This document shows positions 42,346 through 53,345 of a DNA stretch of 64,000 bases, one piece after another. The notes under the pieces are model-generated. The model was not told the origin of the DNA. It saw only the letters and a list, made by a program, of their open reading frames with translations, and did not search any database. The translations under genes and the position numbers were made by a program. The first letter of the stretch is position 1; every line of letters starts with the position of its first letter. The stretch comes from Terebella lapidaria. Its lineage: Eukaryota > Annelida > Polychaeta > Terebellida > Terebellidae. The DNA is taken from positions 27,836,165 through 27,900,164 of the forward strand of contig OX424564.1 in assembly GCA_949152475.1 (NCBI GenBank). The letters run 5' to 3'.

Positions 42346-43599
42346 TCATGAATGAAATATTTCGTTCAGGAGTGATTGGGAGCTTCTCGCACTTTAGTGT
42401 AGGTTGTATCCCGTTTTGACGCTGACGTCCTTCGGTAGATGTCGTTTTAGATGATCCATGTCAAGTGGGCTGTTTTGGACGTGGCGTTTGAGGCTTCGTT
42501 TTGACACAACTAAATTATTCCAAACTGCGCCCAATATCACTTGCGCCCAATATCACATGCAAATATACGTCCAGCTTCTGGGGCGCTAAAGGGGGCCCCA
42601 GACCCCCGGCCGAAAGTGCTCGGCGCTCGTAATACTTTCTCTCATGTTTTACCAATTTTCAAGAAATTCACTGTCATAACCACCTCAGCTATGCCCCTAT
42701 CTCATCTAAACATATTTACCTAGCGTGGGGCTATGTTTTGGCATGTGTTACATGTATTTCCCGACTGACGAATGCCTAGCCCCAGGAGGGGCCCTCTCCA
42801 ACCTACAAATCGGTGGGAGTTTCTAGGTTTCTAAGAAGAAAAAAAGACGAAGCTCAAGACAGAAATGTACAGCAGACAAATATCAACATGTGGTTGGTTA
42901 TAGAATAGGTAGAATACTCTATTCAACCAGGGCATCGTCATGCGTCACATGTCGTTTTCAATTTATTGTGCATTCATGATTCATTACATCAAAACACTTG
43001 GATAAATCCTCAATATACTCACACTGAGCCATATGTATACAGGTAAAGTCGATTTCTTGTTCTGTGTATTTCACATGACGTGAGTGGCCATGAAGCTGCA
43101 TTTTTTCACAAAGTTTCAGAATTCTATCTCAAAAACTGAAAACGTTGGCAACCTACCCAACCCTATCTTCTGTGTGAATACTAGTAAATACATTTGTATT
43201 GCATAGTGAATCAGTATTTATAGAGAACTTTGTGGCCCTATCCGATCATCAAGGTATTTCCATATGACATACCTTCTGAATTCCAGTTAACACAAATGTA
43301 TACCTGGGATATTACATCGATGGTGCCCCTCTGGCGAAATCATCTCTGTATCCGCCCCTGTTTCCTGTGTGTTAATATCTCTATTGACTCAAAAGTTACA
43401 GCCATTCGAAATCGCTATTGTGGGCATGTTGTCGCTTAACGCTCTTTAAAAGTTCTTGAACATTTTCAGCAGATCATTAGTATGTAAACGAGATTTCATA
43501 ACGTCATGAAGCAAAGCAAAGCATAATTGATCCAACTGAAGGGAAACTGATTTGGTCGATTGCTCAACAATACCACATACAATCACATTTATAATGTTA
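42346..43599. other. Intergenic DNA with small direct repeat
   Basis: TGCGCCCAATATCAC is tandemly repeated near 42524-42556. MITE-arm-like phrases (AAAACTGAAAACGTTGGCAAC) occur at about 43130-43160. No gene is seen. Confidence 0.4.
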
Positions 43600-44850
43600 T
43601 TATATTAGCAAATATATGTACAAAATGGACATTATTAGATTACTGGGTATGGCCCCGACCATGCTGACTGTTATGCAGACTGATTGCCCTCGGTATGAAG
43701 TAACGGATGTAACGTGTTGCTATCCTAACTTTAGGAAGCCTCAGTCTCCCACTACGAGGCATGACCTGCTGAGACAGGATGGTGTTCAGCGGATGGGTAT
43801 CATCTGTCAAGACACGGGAGAGTTTCGCTCGGAGGAGGTCATCGTATACATGTTCCACGTACTGCAACTCCTCGCCCACCATTTTGGTAGCCCGCGCAAC
43901 TCAATCCGATTGATGGAATCTGTATCGGCCTTGGTGGCATTTCCCTACCAACAAATTAAGCAATATTTCCATACACTTTCAACTACAGCACTATAGACCA
44001 ATTGCAAAATTTTTCGATCAACATTGAATATGTGGAGTTTATGCATGCAATACATCCGAGTACATAATTTTTTCATGATATATTCCATGTTATAGGACCA
44101 GTTAAGCATATTGTTGATAACAACTCTAAGATACTTAGTTTGTCCAAGTTTGTACACGGTCAACCTTTTTTCGGTTTATGTAGACTGGTGTAGGTGTTAC
44201 ACGGTTTTTACGGAAATCTATAAGCATGTCCTTAGTTTAAGTAACATTTAATTTGAGATAATTGTGTTCACAATACCTTGATTCTATTTCAAGGTCAAAT
44301 GATTCTATTTCAGTTTCATATGCTTAGAAGTTGTCATTGTCAACCAGACCAACCAAAGCCGTGTCATCAGCAAACTTCAGGAGTGGACATATAGTATTAG
44401 ACGAAAGACAATCGTGAGTATAAAGGGTAAAAAGAAATGGGCCCAATACTGTGCTTTGGGGCGTTCCAGTTTTTGATACTATTACATCAGAGCGTACATT
44501 TGATTTGATTTAACATACTGTAATTAATTTGCTTATGAGTATATGGGATTGTATGGTGTTAAAGGCCGAAGAAAAATCGAAAAATAATATTCTAGCTGAG
44601 GCATCAAATTCAAGGTGGGAATACAATCGATCGACCAGGGTAAATATGGCATCCTGTATACTACGATTGTTCTGATGAGCAAGTTTAACGGGTCAAGGAT
44701 TTAACAATACATTTCAGATGGGTTAACACAATTCGTTCACATACCTTCATAATAACAGATGTGAGTGCTACAGGTCTCAGACCATTCATACAAGTTTGGA
44801 TATCTTAGGCACTGGTACTACACAAGAGGTTTCCCAGAGAGATGGAACAC
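43600..44850 (-). pseudogene. CR1/Rex-like LINE reverse transcriptase, decayed
   Basis: On the minus strand, from 44850 down, pieces of one RT occur in shifting frames: CVVPVPK near 44815, LRPVALTSVIMK near 44740-44780, GTPQSTVLGPFLFTLYTHD with FADDTALVG (about 44350-44470), then TKYLRVVINNMLNWS (44090-44140) and a C-terminal block TDDTHPLNTILSQQVMPRSG (43650-43880). Stops and frameshifts separate the parts, so it is dead. A 126-codon plus-strand frame at 43616-43996 overlaps it and is a shadow. The wording of the first RT block suggests the Rex/CR1 side of the Jockey superfamily. Confidence 0.78.
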
Positions 44851-44919
44851 GTTTTTGCTTGAAGCATAAATTAAGATCACGGTAAAAGGAACATTTTTAA
44901 AATAGATTCGAATGTGGTC

Positions 44920-45180
44920 ATAATAAATGATGGATGTGGCTTTATCAAGAAGGAAAAAATGAAGTGGAAAATTTATTATTGTCCTGTCAAAACGGACTGT
45001 ATCCATTTTCCAATAGAACAGTTTGCAAAAGTATATTATGAAATAGGTATCCATGAATGTAATCAATCAAATATTTGCATTTCTTGCATGATCGCCACCA
45101 TTGCTTATCGGAATTGACTGGGGGAAACCCCTTTGAAAACAGACCAGCAAACTTATGGAGGGTGATGCAAAATTGCCAGG
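44920..45180. repeat. Dispersed repeat shared with 20380-20640
   Basis: It carries CCATTTTCCAATAGAACA and GAATGTAATCAATCAAATAT in the same order as the other copy. It lies between two minus-strand LINEs and has no recognised function. Confidence 0.65.
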
Positions 45181-45430
45181 TTAAGTGCTGAGGGAATCGA
45201 ATTTTCGATTTGATTTATTCAGTGTATAAAAACAACATGACATGCACATACATATAATTGATAAAATACAATGGAATGACATGCATACTGACAGAATACA
45301 CTATGGATAGCGCCCAAAAGCATTGCTGCTTATTTCCAGGACGGTCCATTTAGGTGAAAGATGACGGTAGGCAAGATATGACATACAGAAATACGAGTAC
45401 ATATGAGTTGGATTGTTATAATAGGTGATA

Positions 45431-48043
45431 CTAGTATCTAATACAGTCGGATTGTTCTTTACTCAGAGCCTGAGTTTGGAGCCAAGTTTTGACTTTAGTT
45501 TTGAAGACATTTTTTGTATTGACGTTTTTGAGAGCTGCTGGAAGACTGTTCCAGAGCTTTACACCCTGAGTTGTGAAATTGAACTGAGAGATCCCTTTGG
45601 ATATTGGTACCACAAAATTAAATTCTGAGTTGCGGGTACAGTGAGAATGTTGAGACTGAACTTTAGCGAAGCCCTGTGACAAATATCTAGGACTGGTTCC
45701 GTGGTATACATTGAACATATGGTTTAGCATTAACTGAGCGGTCCGATCTGCTACGCAGAGAAAATTGATGGAGGTAAGTTCACTCTGACCAATATGAGTA
45801 CGTGGCCCAGCATTTAGAATGAAACGGACTAATTTGTTTTGTGTTACTTGAAGTTTGTGTTTACAATACTTTGATATACCATGATACCACGCAGAAACGC
45901 CATAGTCAAAATGACTCTGTACTAGAGCAGTGGTCAAAAGTTTTCGATATTTCTGACTGAGGACACCACTATATCTATACAAAAATTTAAGCCTTGAATT
46001 AGATTTGTTAACTATAGAATTGACAATATCAACTCCGGACAAACAGTTATTGAGCTTTAGACCCAAGTACTTAACTTCAGACTTTGTTTTGAGGGTGTGA
46101 CCATTACATGCTATGGTAAATGACTTGGTCATATGTTGCTTACGCTTAGACGAAAATACAATACATTCAGTTTTACCCATGTGCATTGACAGGAGGTTGT
46201 TTGTTAACCAGTGAAAACAGTTGGATATATTACTACTGAGTTCCTGAGAAACTACATCTAGATTTTTATTGCTGACCAACAGGATTGTGTCATCTGCGTA
46301 CATTATAACTTTACATGATGCACAATTATGCATGTCGTTTGTAAATATGAGATAACACCACGGACCTAAAATACTGCCCTGAGGAACACCAGACACAATG
46401 GTTTGTTCTGAAGATTTTGTACTGTTAACACACACAATTTGTTTTCGGTTGTTGAGGTAAGACCCGAACCACTTTGGATCAATACCAGCTAACCTGATTT
46501 TTTCACATAACATATCATGATCAACGCTATCGAAAGCCTTCTGAACATCCAAGAGGGCCATACCTACAAAATTACCATGACTGATTTCATTGCGTATGTG
46601 GTCGTGGAGGTGGATAAGACATGTATCTGTGGAAAAAGTTCCTCTAAACCCGGATTGCAAGGGGTAGAATATGTTGTTTTCTTTACAATAAGCGTCTACC
46701 TGAATGTGTACTGCCTTTTCAAGGATTTTAGACAAAGTCGTCAAGACACTGACCGGTCTATAGTTTCCAACATCTAGTTTGCTATTTTTTTTATACAATG
46801 GGGTGATTGCGGCTCGTTTGCAGCAATCAGGTACACAACAGTTTGCTATTGACAGATTAACGAGATGAGTTACAATCTCGAACAGACCGTCTGCACCATC
46901 GCGGAGAAATAGGGGATCAATATTATCCAGACCAGTGCTTTTTGTTACCTTTAGTGACCTGAGTTCTCCTAGAACGAACTCAGGCGATACTGTTTTAAGC
47001 CTATACAATCCTGGTTGAATACCAAGGTTTCTGTAATACGATTTACACGAATCAGTGAAAGCACTGTACATGTCAGGCAGTTTAGGTAGTTTTTCAATAA
47101 GGCTTTGAGCTACATTTACAAAGAAGTTGTTTATGTGCTCAGCAACATTTACAGGATCATAACATGTTTTACCGTCAATATTCAGTACAACAGGATTTTT
47201 GTTCTTGCCTTTGTATTTGTAACCAAGAGATTTCAGAGTACTCCATAAACCTTTGCTGTTGTTTTTGTTTAGTTCAATTTGGTTTACAATATATTCAGCT
47301 TTAGCTGATTTTACAAGGCGCTGAGCTTTGTTGCGTACAGTACAGAATTGTTTGTATACAGACATATCCTTGGTTTTATGATACATGTGTAAGAGTTTAT
47401 CACGTTCGTTAATTGTTTCAAGTATTTCACTCGAGACCCAGGGCTCAGAGCGTGTTTTTACCCTTCGTTGCCGTCTCGGGGCAACGCTTTCTACAATAGT
47501 ACTCATAATAGTGGTGAAACTTTGCCATGCAGCATTTGTGTCATGACTATTTGTGACACTTTCCCAGTTTGCCATCTGTATACGATTTAACAATAGTTCC
47601 TGGGAATAACTTTTCATACATCGGGTGTTAATATATTTATGTGTGTTTACTGAATCACGCACAATTTTCCGAGTGCAAAATACCATATTGTGGTCAGTGA
47701 AACCAAGTGGGATTGTCCCACTTTGGGAGATTTTCTCAGCATGTGATACAATAACATGGTCAAGTAAAGTTGCAGTGTTAGGGGTAACCCTGGTTGGTTG
47801 GTCAATAAGCTGACACAATCCAGCTGACCGTAGTAAATCTTTATATTGATTTGCCAAGGAGCCATTGCTTCTAGAGCTAGGATTAGAAAGATTGATGTTT
47901 AGATCACCCAGAATTATGCTTTCACAGTCTGGTGGGAATCGAGACAAAACATGGTCAAATTTCTCGAGAAAAGTACAATCATTTGGTGGTCTGTATACAC
48001 AACCGATTATGATAGGCTTAGTTTTTGTTGAACAAGAGCTCAA
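45431..48043 (-). CDS. CR1/L2-type LINE, endonuclease C-part and reverse transcriptase
   Basis: The 870-codon frame begins at a TTG produced by the frameshift, so it is the second part of a longer protein. Endonuclease motifs: GDLNINL (46-52), LLDHVIV (93-99) and GFTDHNM (114-120). Reverse transcriptase: NYRPVSVLTTLSKILEK (427-443), LLDVQKAFDSVDHD (497-510), SGVPQGSILGP (551-561) and the catalytic YADD (582-585). The C-terminal region contains the usual thumb and an end block with GVKLWNSLP. All RT catalytic residues are present and there is no internal stop. The protein would nick target DNA and reverse-transcribe the element RNA there. Confidence 0.92.
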   Translation of the reverse strand: MSSCSTKTKPIIIGCVYRPPNDCTFLEKFDHVLSRFPPDCESIILGDLNINLSNPSSRSNGSLANQYKDLLRSAGLCQLIDQPTRVTPNTATLLDHVIVSHAEKISQSGTIPLGFTDHNMVFCTRKIVRDSVNTHKYINTRCMKSYSQELLLNRIQMANWESVTNSHDTNAAWQSFTTIMSTIVESVAPRRQRRVKTRSEPWVSSEILETINERDKLLHMYHKTKDMSVYKQFCTVRNKAQRLVKSAKAEYIVNQIELNKNNSKGLWSTLKSLGYKYKGKNKNPVVLNIDGKTCYDPVNVAEHINNFFVNVAQSLIEKLPKLPDMYSAFTDSCKSYYRNLGIQPGLYRLKTVSPEFVLGELRSLKVTKSTGLDNIDPLFLRDGADGLFEIVTHLVNLSIANCCVPDCCKRAAITPLYKKNSKLDVGNYRPVSVLTTLSKILEKAVHIQVDAYCKENNIFYPLQSGFRGTFSTDTCLIHLHDHIRNEISHGNFVGMALLDVQKAFDSVDHDMLCEKIRLAGIDPKWFGSYLNNRKQIVCVNSTKSSEQTIVSGVPQGSILGPWCYLIFTNDMHNCASCKVIMYADDTILLVSNKNLDVVSQELSSNISNCFHWLTNNLLSMHMGKTECIVFSSKRKQHMTKSFTIACNGHTLKTKSEVKYLGLKLNNCLSGVDIVNSIVNKSNSRLKFLYRYSGVLSQKYRKLLTTALVQSHFDYGVSAWYHGISKYCKHKLQVTQNKLVRFILNAGPRTHIGQSELTSINFLCVADRTAQLMLNHMFNVYHGTSPRYLSQGFAKVQSQHSHCTRNSEFNFVVPISKGISQFNFTTQGVKLWNSLPAALKNVNTKNVFKTKVKTWLQTQALSKEQSDCIRY

Positions 48044-48953
48044 TCCATATTGCTTCTATACAGTCATTGTGCAGGTCAAGTCGGAGATTAAAAACGAGAG
48101 AATCCTTCACGTAAATGCAGACTCCCCCGCCATGGGAACTTCGGTCGTTTCGGAGAACGTTGTAGCCCGGGAGCGCGATCTCAGCGTCTGTTACCGAGGG
48201 GTCGAGCCAGGATTCCGTCACGGCGATAACGCTTGCATTCGTACGTCTGGCCAGGTGGTTGACTTCGAGTGTTTTATGGCGTAGAGATCGGGTGTTTACA
48301 TGGACAACATGTATGCCCTTGGTCTGAAACACGGCGTAATCGTTGTCGTAACTAGACTGGTTAAGCGGTGTGTCTGGGGAGTTCTTAATTTCCGAAGTGG
48401 AGTTCAAATCCCAATCATCGTGCAGAGAGGGGAGTTCGTTTAATAGACACCGTTGGCAAAAGAATTCGAAACACTCACTTTCGTCTGTTTGGACCAGGCG
48501 GTCGTATGCCTCGATATCTATGACGCCACTGCATCGTACGTGTGTTCGTTGGTCACAACTGTTACAGTTAACTGATTTGCTGCGCCTGGTTACTGCCTTG
48601 TCGCAAACAGTGCACGGAAATGCGGGTGTTCTCTTCAACTTCGGCCCGGGTTGTGACTCGATGTCTCCACAACAAAGCAACAATGTTGCCAGGCATTTGT
48701 TAGCCGTCGGTGAGCGCCCTCCCGCGGCGGTTGTCAAGGACAGAGGCAGTGTGGGCGATAACGGAGGATACTGACAGTTCTTCACCAATCTGCCGCTTGA
48801 TCTGACCAGGTAATTGCCTAAAACGTCATCTAACAGCTTAGGGGGTTGACTATGTTGCAGAACAGTAGGTTTATCCCGTAGTATGTTGTCGATTTTGTTG
48901 TATAAAAGTAAGCATATCAGAGCAATCAGAAAAGCATTCTTGCCGGCCGCCAT
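48018..48953 (-). CDS. CR1/L2-type LINE, N-terminal part: 2A-like, PHD finger, endonuclease N-part
   Basis: It starts at a true ATG in good context (AAAGATGGCG). Residues 1-20 include a hydrophobic stretch (FLIALICLLLY) like a signal peptide or membrane anchor. GDIESQPGP lies at 96-104; in known active 2A sequences the fifth-last residues read NPGP, so the Asn is replaced by Gln. A PHD-type zinc finger follows with C114, C117, C130, C133, H138, C141, C166 and C169. The endonuclease domain then begins (VVHVNTRSLRHK, with the catalytic-site Glu in AVTESWLDP). The frame leaves register at about 48020, next to 45431-48043. Because the break is inside the endonuclease, this copy should not make an active protein unless frameshifting occurs. 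Confidence 0.88.
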   Translation of the reverse strand: MAAGKNAFLIALICLLLYNKIDNILRDKPTVLQHSQPPKLLDDVLGNYLVRSSGRLVKNCQYPPLSPTLPLSLTTAAGGRSPTANKCLATLLLCCGDIESQPGPKLKRTPAFPCTVCDKAVTRRSKSVNCNSCDQRTHVRCSGVIDIEAYDRLVQTDESECFEFFCQRCLLNELPSLHDDWDLNSTSEIKNSPDTPLNQSSYDNDYAVFQTKGIHVVHVNTRSLRHKTLEVNHLARRTNASVIAVTESWLDPSVTDAEIALPGYNVLRNDRSSHGGGVCIYVKDSLVFNLRLDLHNDCIEAIWIELLFNKN

Positions 48954-49319
48954 CTTTGATATTGAATCATCATCTTTAAATCATCATCTTTAAACCCGTA
49001 TGGTGCAAACAAAAGCAAAACACCAACACATTTTTTTTTTCAATTTCAAAAATATCATAGGTGGTCAAGGCCGAGGTTACGTCATTGTACAATGGTTTAA
49101 AGAGCTATGATTTTGATACACTTTTAGAGCTAATATCAATAAAATAATTGAAAACGGACCAAAATTTACCCGTTCGGATGTTTTTTTTTTGTCCAGTGTG
49201 AGATGTTTTGGACTAATGACATCTCGAAATTCAGCGATATTTCATTTGTGTCCAACTATAGTTCTATGTAGAGCACAGAAATGAAACTGGATACAGTTTA
49301 TTCTGTCTGAGTGTTATTT
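48954..49319. other. Upstream flank of the CR1/L2-type LINE, no gene seen
   Basis: TCATCATCTTTAAA is tandemly repeated directly upstream of the LINE start (about 48966-48995). This may be part of its 5' UTR. T-runs follow. No other gene is seen. Confidence 0.4.
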
Positions 49320-49770
49320 TATTGTCATGGATGGCGAACCGACATTGTTAACATGACCACCATTAATCCATTATGTAAAGAAATATTGCGTTTTTATCCA
49401 CATACCATTCCAGAGGTGGAGGTTTGAAAGTGGAGGTAGGAAAGTGACGCAAACTGGGAGGTCGGGTTGTGTCCTTGGTCGGAGTAATAACATGGAATAG
49501 ACCATCTATAGCTATCTATGTCAGTGCGGTGCACGTTGGATGGTTATATAGGTATTGAGATATCATGTGCTTCCATTAGAGCCTAACACTTACTGCTAGC
49601 CGAGTGTAGATTTGTGTCAAAATAGTGACACAAATCATAATCAATGAATGATATTTGTATATTTGTTTCGAAAATAATTTGTATTATTCCAATTTACAAC
49701 AATAAGGTTTTCTACGTACAACAAACCGACAATTTTCCTTTCCAACTTGTTTTGACGTTGCAAACTATCT

Positions 49771-49833
<63 letters not shown>

Positions 49834-52036
49834 TTCTTCATGGAACAAATTACACATTCGTTCCACATAGCAAACAATTGCGTAGCAAACTTTTTTTTCC
49901 ATGTGTAATTATGATATTTATGTCAGAATTTAAAAAAAGACTTAAAATAATGTGGCCAGAATAACCCTTCGCATATATAAGAATATTAATTCACATTGTA
50001 ATTAATATTTGCAAAATAAATACATGGCGGTGGCAGTTCTAAGTCGCCATCTAAGAGCGATTGCCATTTGAAATTCCTTGGTCTGCGAAACTCTGACGAG
50101 GGGAAATTCATTCTGATGATACACTAGTGTAGACTACAACCCAAATAAGTATAAAATATGAGGTAATCATCATTCTTTAGTAGTGCTATTATGCAAATTA
50201 TGTTGGTTTGTCGAGTTCCTCTGTGTGATGTGTAAAATGGCCTGACATTTTCATGCTTTTACGTGAGGCACTGATGCATGTATTATCTTTCAATACCTTT
50301 TTCTGTTGAGTTATATCGCTCATGAATTGGTGGAACTACTTTGGAAAATAATTTGGAATCCAACCTGGAAAGTGTATTTGGTTTCCAGCCCGCGTGAACC
50401 GAACTATCATATAAACTATACGAACAGAACCTCCCATAATGTATTTATCAACCTATTACCTATAGTGAATGCAACGTTTTTTAAACAACTGCTTAATATT
50501 GTGCTATGTTACAAAGCAATCTACAAGAGACGTACAACAAAGTACATGTAGGCGATAGAAATATTCCAGAAAATTACAACAATTTGGCAAATACTTTGTC
50601 GACGATATTATACAGATATACATGTATATCTCATTTATGTTTCACTGAACAGTTCAGTGGCAATTTCCGCGTACTGATTTTGTCTATAACGTCTTCTGTT
50701 ATGTATCTGACTCCACAATGCACAAATGCGTTACGGTGTGAGACATATAATATGATGGGCTGTGAACATGTATATTATAACAATACTTTCTATATTACAT
50801 TATGTATAATATATCAATACTGATAATTTGAACACTTAAAAAAGAGAATAATCGTTAATAGATGCTCGCAGATGGGAAAATACAATGACCAATAACACAG
50901 AATTAGGTGCATGACGTACAAGAGCAAAATGAACAAACACACTTAGCAATTACAACATGTCAGGCAGCCAAAAGACTAAAGACAGACTGTAGCAGATTGT
51001 GAAACAGCAATACCGACTTTTTCAATGCCTTCAATCGCACCAAATTCATAAAAAAATATGACGAATTGTGTTAATTCCACAGAAAATGCGATGCAAGCAG
51101 TCTTACATAAAACCAAAAAAGTTCATGTTCTTCACTTCTTCGAACGCCAGATTCACAACAAAGAATGACCACCGATGTCGATGGGTTTACGATCAGTGAG
51201 TGTGTACTTTTCTATTTTTGTCACATATCACCTAGTTGTAGAAAACCCCGTCATTACCACGAACATGGTGGGGGATACCACCTGTGATACTACAACTCGT
51301 TACCAAATCAGCATAAACTCGACAGATGAAACAAGCCACATAAAATAGAACCTAGCAAATAAATATTCCAGACGAGAAAACATACGTATATTTTTGAGGT
51401 GGCCTTCTGGCCTTGTTTGTCTGGGAGTTGTATGAGCTGTTGGGAGAGGCATCTAAGACGATACATGCATGCACATAAATAAAAACAACGAACTATTAAT
51501 ACAGAGAATGACGCAAAAAATACATGCGGTTCACCTTCTGCATATCCTGAGATTTCACGTATCTGTTGTCCACGGAGATTTCCTTCGGTTGATCCAACTG
51601 AGATTATGTTGCGATTATACAACAATCATGTAGTTGGAGTATTTGTTTTGATGCATTCAGGGATGTAGCCATTGCAATGGTTTTTAATTGTTTTGTTGAG
51701 ATTTAGATAGGACTTGTTTATGAACGACAATGATGGATTGGTTCACTCAAAAGACCACGTTCACCATATGAGGTCTTTTTCCTGCCTTTATCATCTGTTA
51801 ACCACAAGTACATATCACCTAGTTGTAGAAAACCGATTTCGAAGAATAGACAAGGCAATGAAGTTGACGTCCATTATACACACATTATTCACGCATTATA
51901 TACACATTATACACACATTGTACATTGCTATGTACATCACGATTAATATGTTTAACTATAATATATCTTGATTATCAATATTTGTCACCGTGATGTTTTG
52001 CATCAACACTTTTAGCATCATTAGATGTTCGGACAA
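49320..52036 (+). repeat. Long unit C (degenerate ~4.5-5.2 kb repeat)
   Basis: Landmarks in order: GACATTGTTAACATGACCAC (about 49344, cf. 21730), TTGGTTTGTCGAGTTCCTCT (50203), AGATTCACAACAAAG (51141), GGAGAGGCATCTAAGACG (51442), GATGGATTGGTTCACT (51733) and GATGTTTTGCATCAACAC (51994). It is cut off by the element that starts at 52037. It is more diverged from A and B than from D and E, judged by eye. Confidence 0.72.
49776..49829. repeat. (TA)n microsatellite
   Basis: About 27 TA repeats. The position within the long unit differs from that of the (TA)n at 29653, so the two arose independently. Confidence 0.95.
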
Positions 52037-52870
52037 AATTAGCCCAAGGGCTAAAAAAAGGTTACCGGACAATGTATATTTTAGATATTAGCTTTGTGTC
52101 CCATGACCTTGAAAATAAGGTCATTGGTCAATTCAAGGTCACGAGAACATTCAGCCCATATCATTTCTAGCATGTCCATAATTGATTCCTAAGCTGTAAA
52201 GTCGTTATCTGACCTTGAATGAGGTCAAAGGTCAAGTTCAAGGTCATGAGAATATTCAGCATATATTATTTCCAATATGTTCGCAACTGACTCCTGAGCT
52301 GTAAAGTCGATAATAAGTGAGATATTATCTTTTTTTGTTCTCTGACCTTGAAAATGAGGTCGAGGTCAAATTCAAGGTCACCAAAATATTCAGCATATAT
52401 CATTCCCTATATGTCCACTATGGATTCCTAAGCTGTGAAGTCGATGATTTTACCCATTTTGTTCTCTGATCTTGAAAATAAGGTCAAAGGTCAAATTCAA
52501 GGTCACCAGGATATTCAACATATATCATTTCCTATATGTTCACAATTGATTGCTAAGCTGTAAAGTCAATAATAAGCGATATATTAGCCATTTTGTGCTC
52601 TGACCTTGAAAATGAGGTCTAATATATCATTTCCTATATGCGCACAATTGATTCCTAAGTTGTAAAGTCGATAATAAGCGAGATATTGTGCTCTGACCTT
52701 GAAAATGAGGTCGGAGGTCAAATTCAAGGTCACGACAATATTCAGCATATATCACTTCCTATATGTCTTCAGTTGATTTGTAAGCTGTAAATTCGATCGT
52801 AAGCGAATTTTTAGCCATTTTGTGCTCTGACCTTGAAAAAGAGGACAAATCCTAGGTCTAGTATTGACAA
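52037..52870 (+). mobile_element. Hairpin-headed element with ~130-bp repeats
   Basis: It begins with a perfect hairpin TTAGCCCAAGGGCTAA, then A-rich sequence and GGTTACCGG. This is the same layout (hairpin, then TTACCGG) as the left end of the 30146-32030 element. About six units of roughly 130 bp follow, each with CTCTGACCTTGAAAATGAGG and AAATTCAAGGTCAC. The matching right-end hairpin was not found, so the element may be truncated or the right boundary misjudged. It interrupts long unit C. Confidence 0.6.
52100..52850. repeat. ~130-bp tandem array rich in AGGTCA half-sites
   Basis: CTGACCTTGAAAATGAGGTC-type motifs lie near 52101, 52212, 52342, 52464, 52598, 52691 and 52826. Several units contain AGGTCAAAGGTCA (52222-52234 and 52481-52493), a direct repeat of the nuclear-receptor half-site with one base between. 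Regulatory activity is only a possibility. Confidence 0.8.
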
Positions 52871-53106
52871 TCTCAAAATGGAAGTCACATACGGTGATTT
52901 CAGTGGTGAACATGAATTTGATCTTTTGTGATCTTAAAAGGTCAATTTTTGGTATCTGGCTTGACACTGCAAATTTCTCGACTGGCTTTCCTTGACCTGT
53001 GTATTGACTTTCAATATTCAGACTTTGTTGATCAGTGTAAGACAGGACATTTGTTTCTACTGTTTTCTGCGGCAAACAGTAGAATGTCGCATTCGATAGT
53101 CCCCTA
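52871..53106. other. Intergenic DNA, no gene seen
   Basis: Nothing could be supported between the half-site array and the diverged R300 fragment. Confidence 0.35.
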
Positions 53107-53345
53107 TTATCGATTATAATCGTAATGAAGACATAGAGACAAACCACGTTTCACTTTCGTGAGGATGCCTGTGTGTCTTTGGATATATAATTGGTCGGAG
53201 TTGATTTCTTTTCCAAAATGTATTTTAGGTTTGTTATTGACATCATCAAAATCTTGTAATTTTATTGTTAATAGTTTGATACTCGCATTCATATCACTGC
53301 GCCAGTGAAACTTATGGAGGACTTTATATCTGTCTCCACGGATAA
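53107..53345 (-). repeat. R300-related repeat, diverged
   Basis: Read on the minus strand it follows the R300 order (GAGTATCAAACTATTA, TTTTGATGATGTCAATAACA, then CAAAGACACACAGGCATC). A leading stretch (GGAGACAGATATAAAG...GTGATATGAATG) also occurs next to the 60354-60660 copy at about 60661-60715. That suggests the full repeat is longer than 300 bp. Confidence 0.55.

Larger units (their letters stand above)
45195..48953 (-). mobile_element. CR1/L2-type LINE, nearly full length
   Basis: From an ATG at 48953 to a stop at 45431 the element encodes an N-terminal hydrophobic segment, a 2A-like motif, a PHD finger, an APE endonuclease and a reverse transcriptase. One frame change lies at about 48018-48043. 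About 230 bp of 3' UTR follow, ending near AATAAATCAAATCGAAAAT on the minus strand, a short-repeat type tail. Apart from the single frameshift no damage is seen, so it is among the youngest LINEs here. A 5' UTR could not be delimited. Confidence 0.85.

Noticed and set aside
43616-43996. 126-codon plus-strand ORF as an unknown gene
   Set aside because: The opposite strand encodes a recognisable LINE C-terminal block in the same interval, so the plus-strand frame is a shadow.
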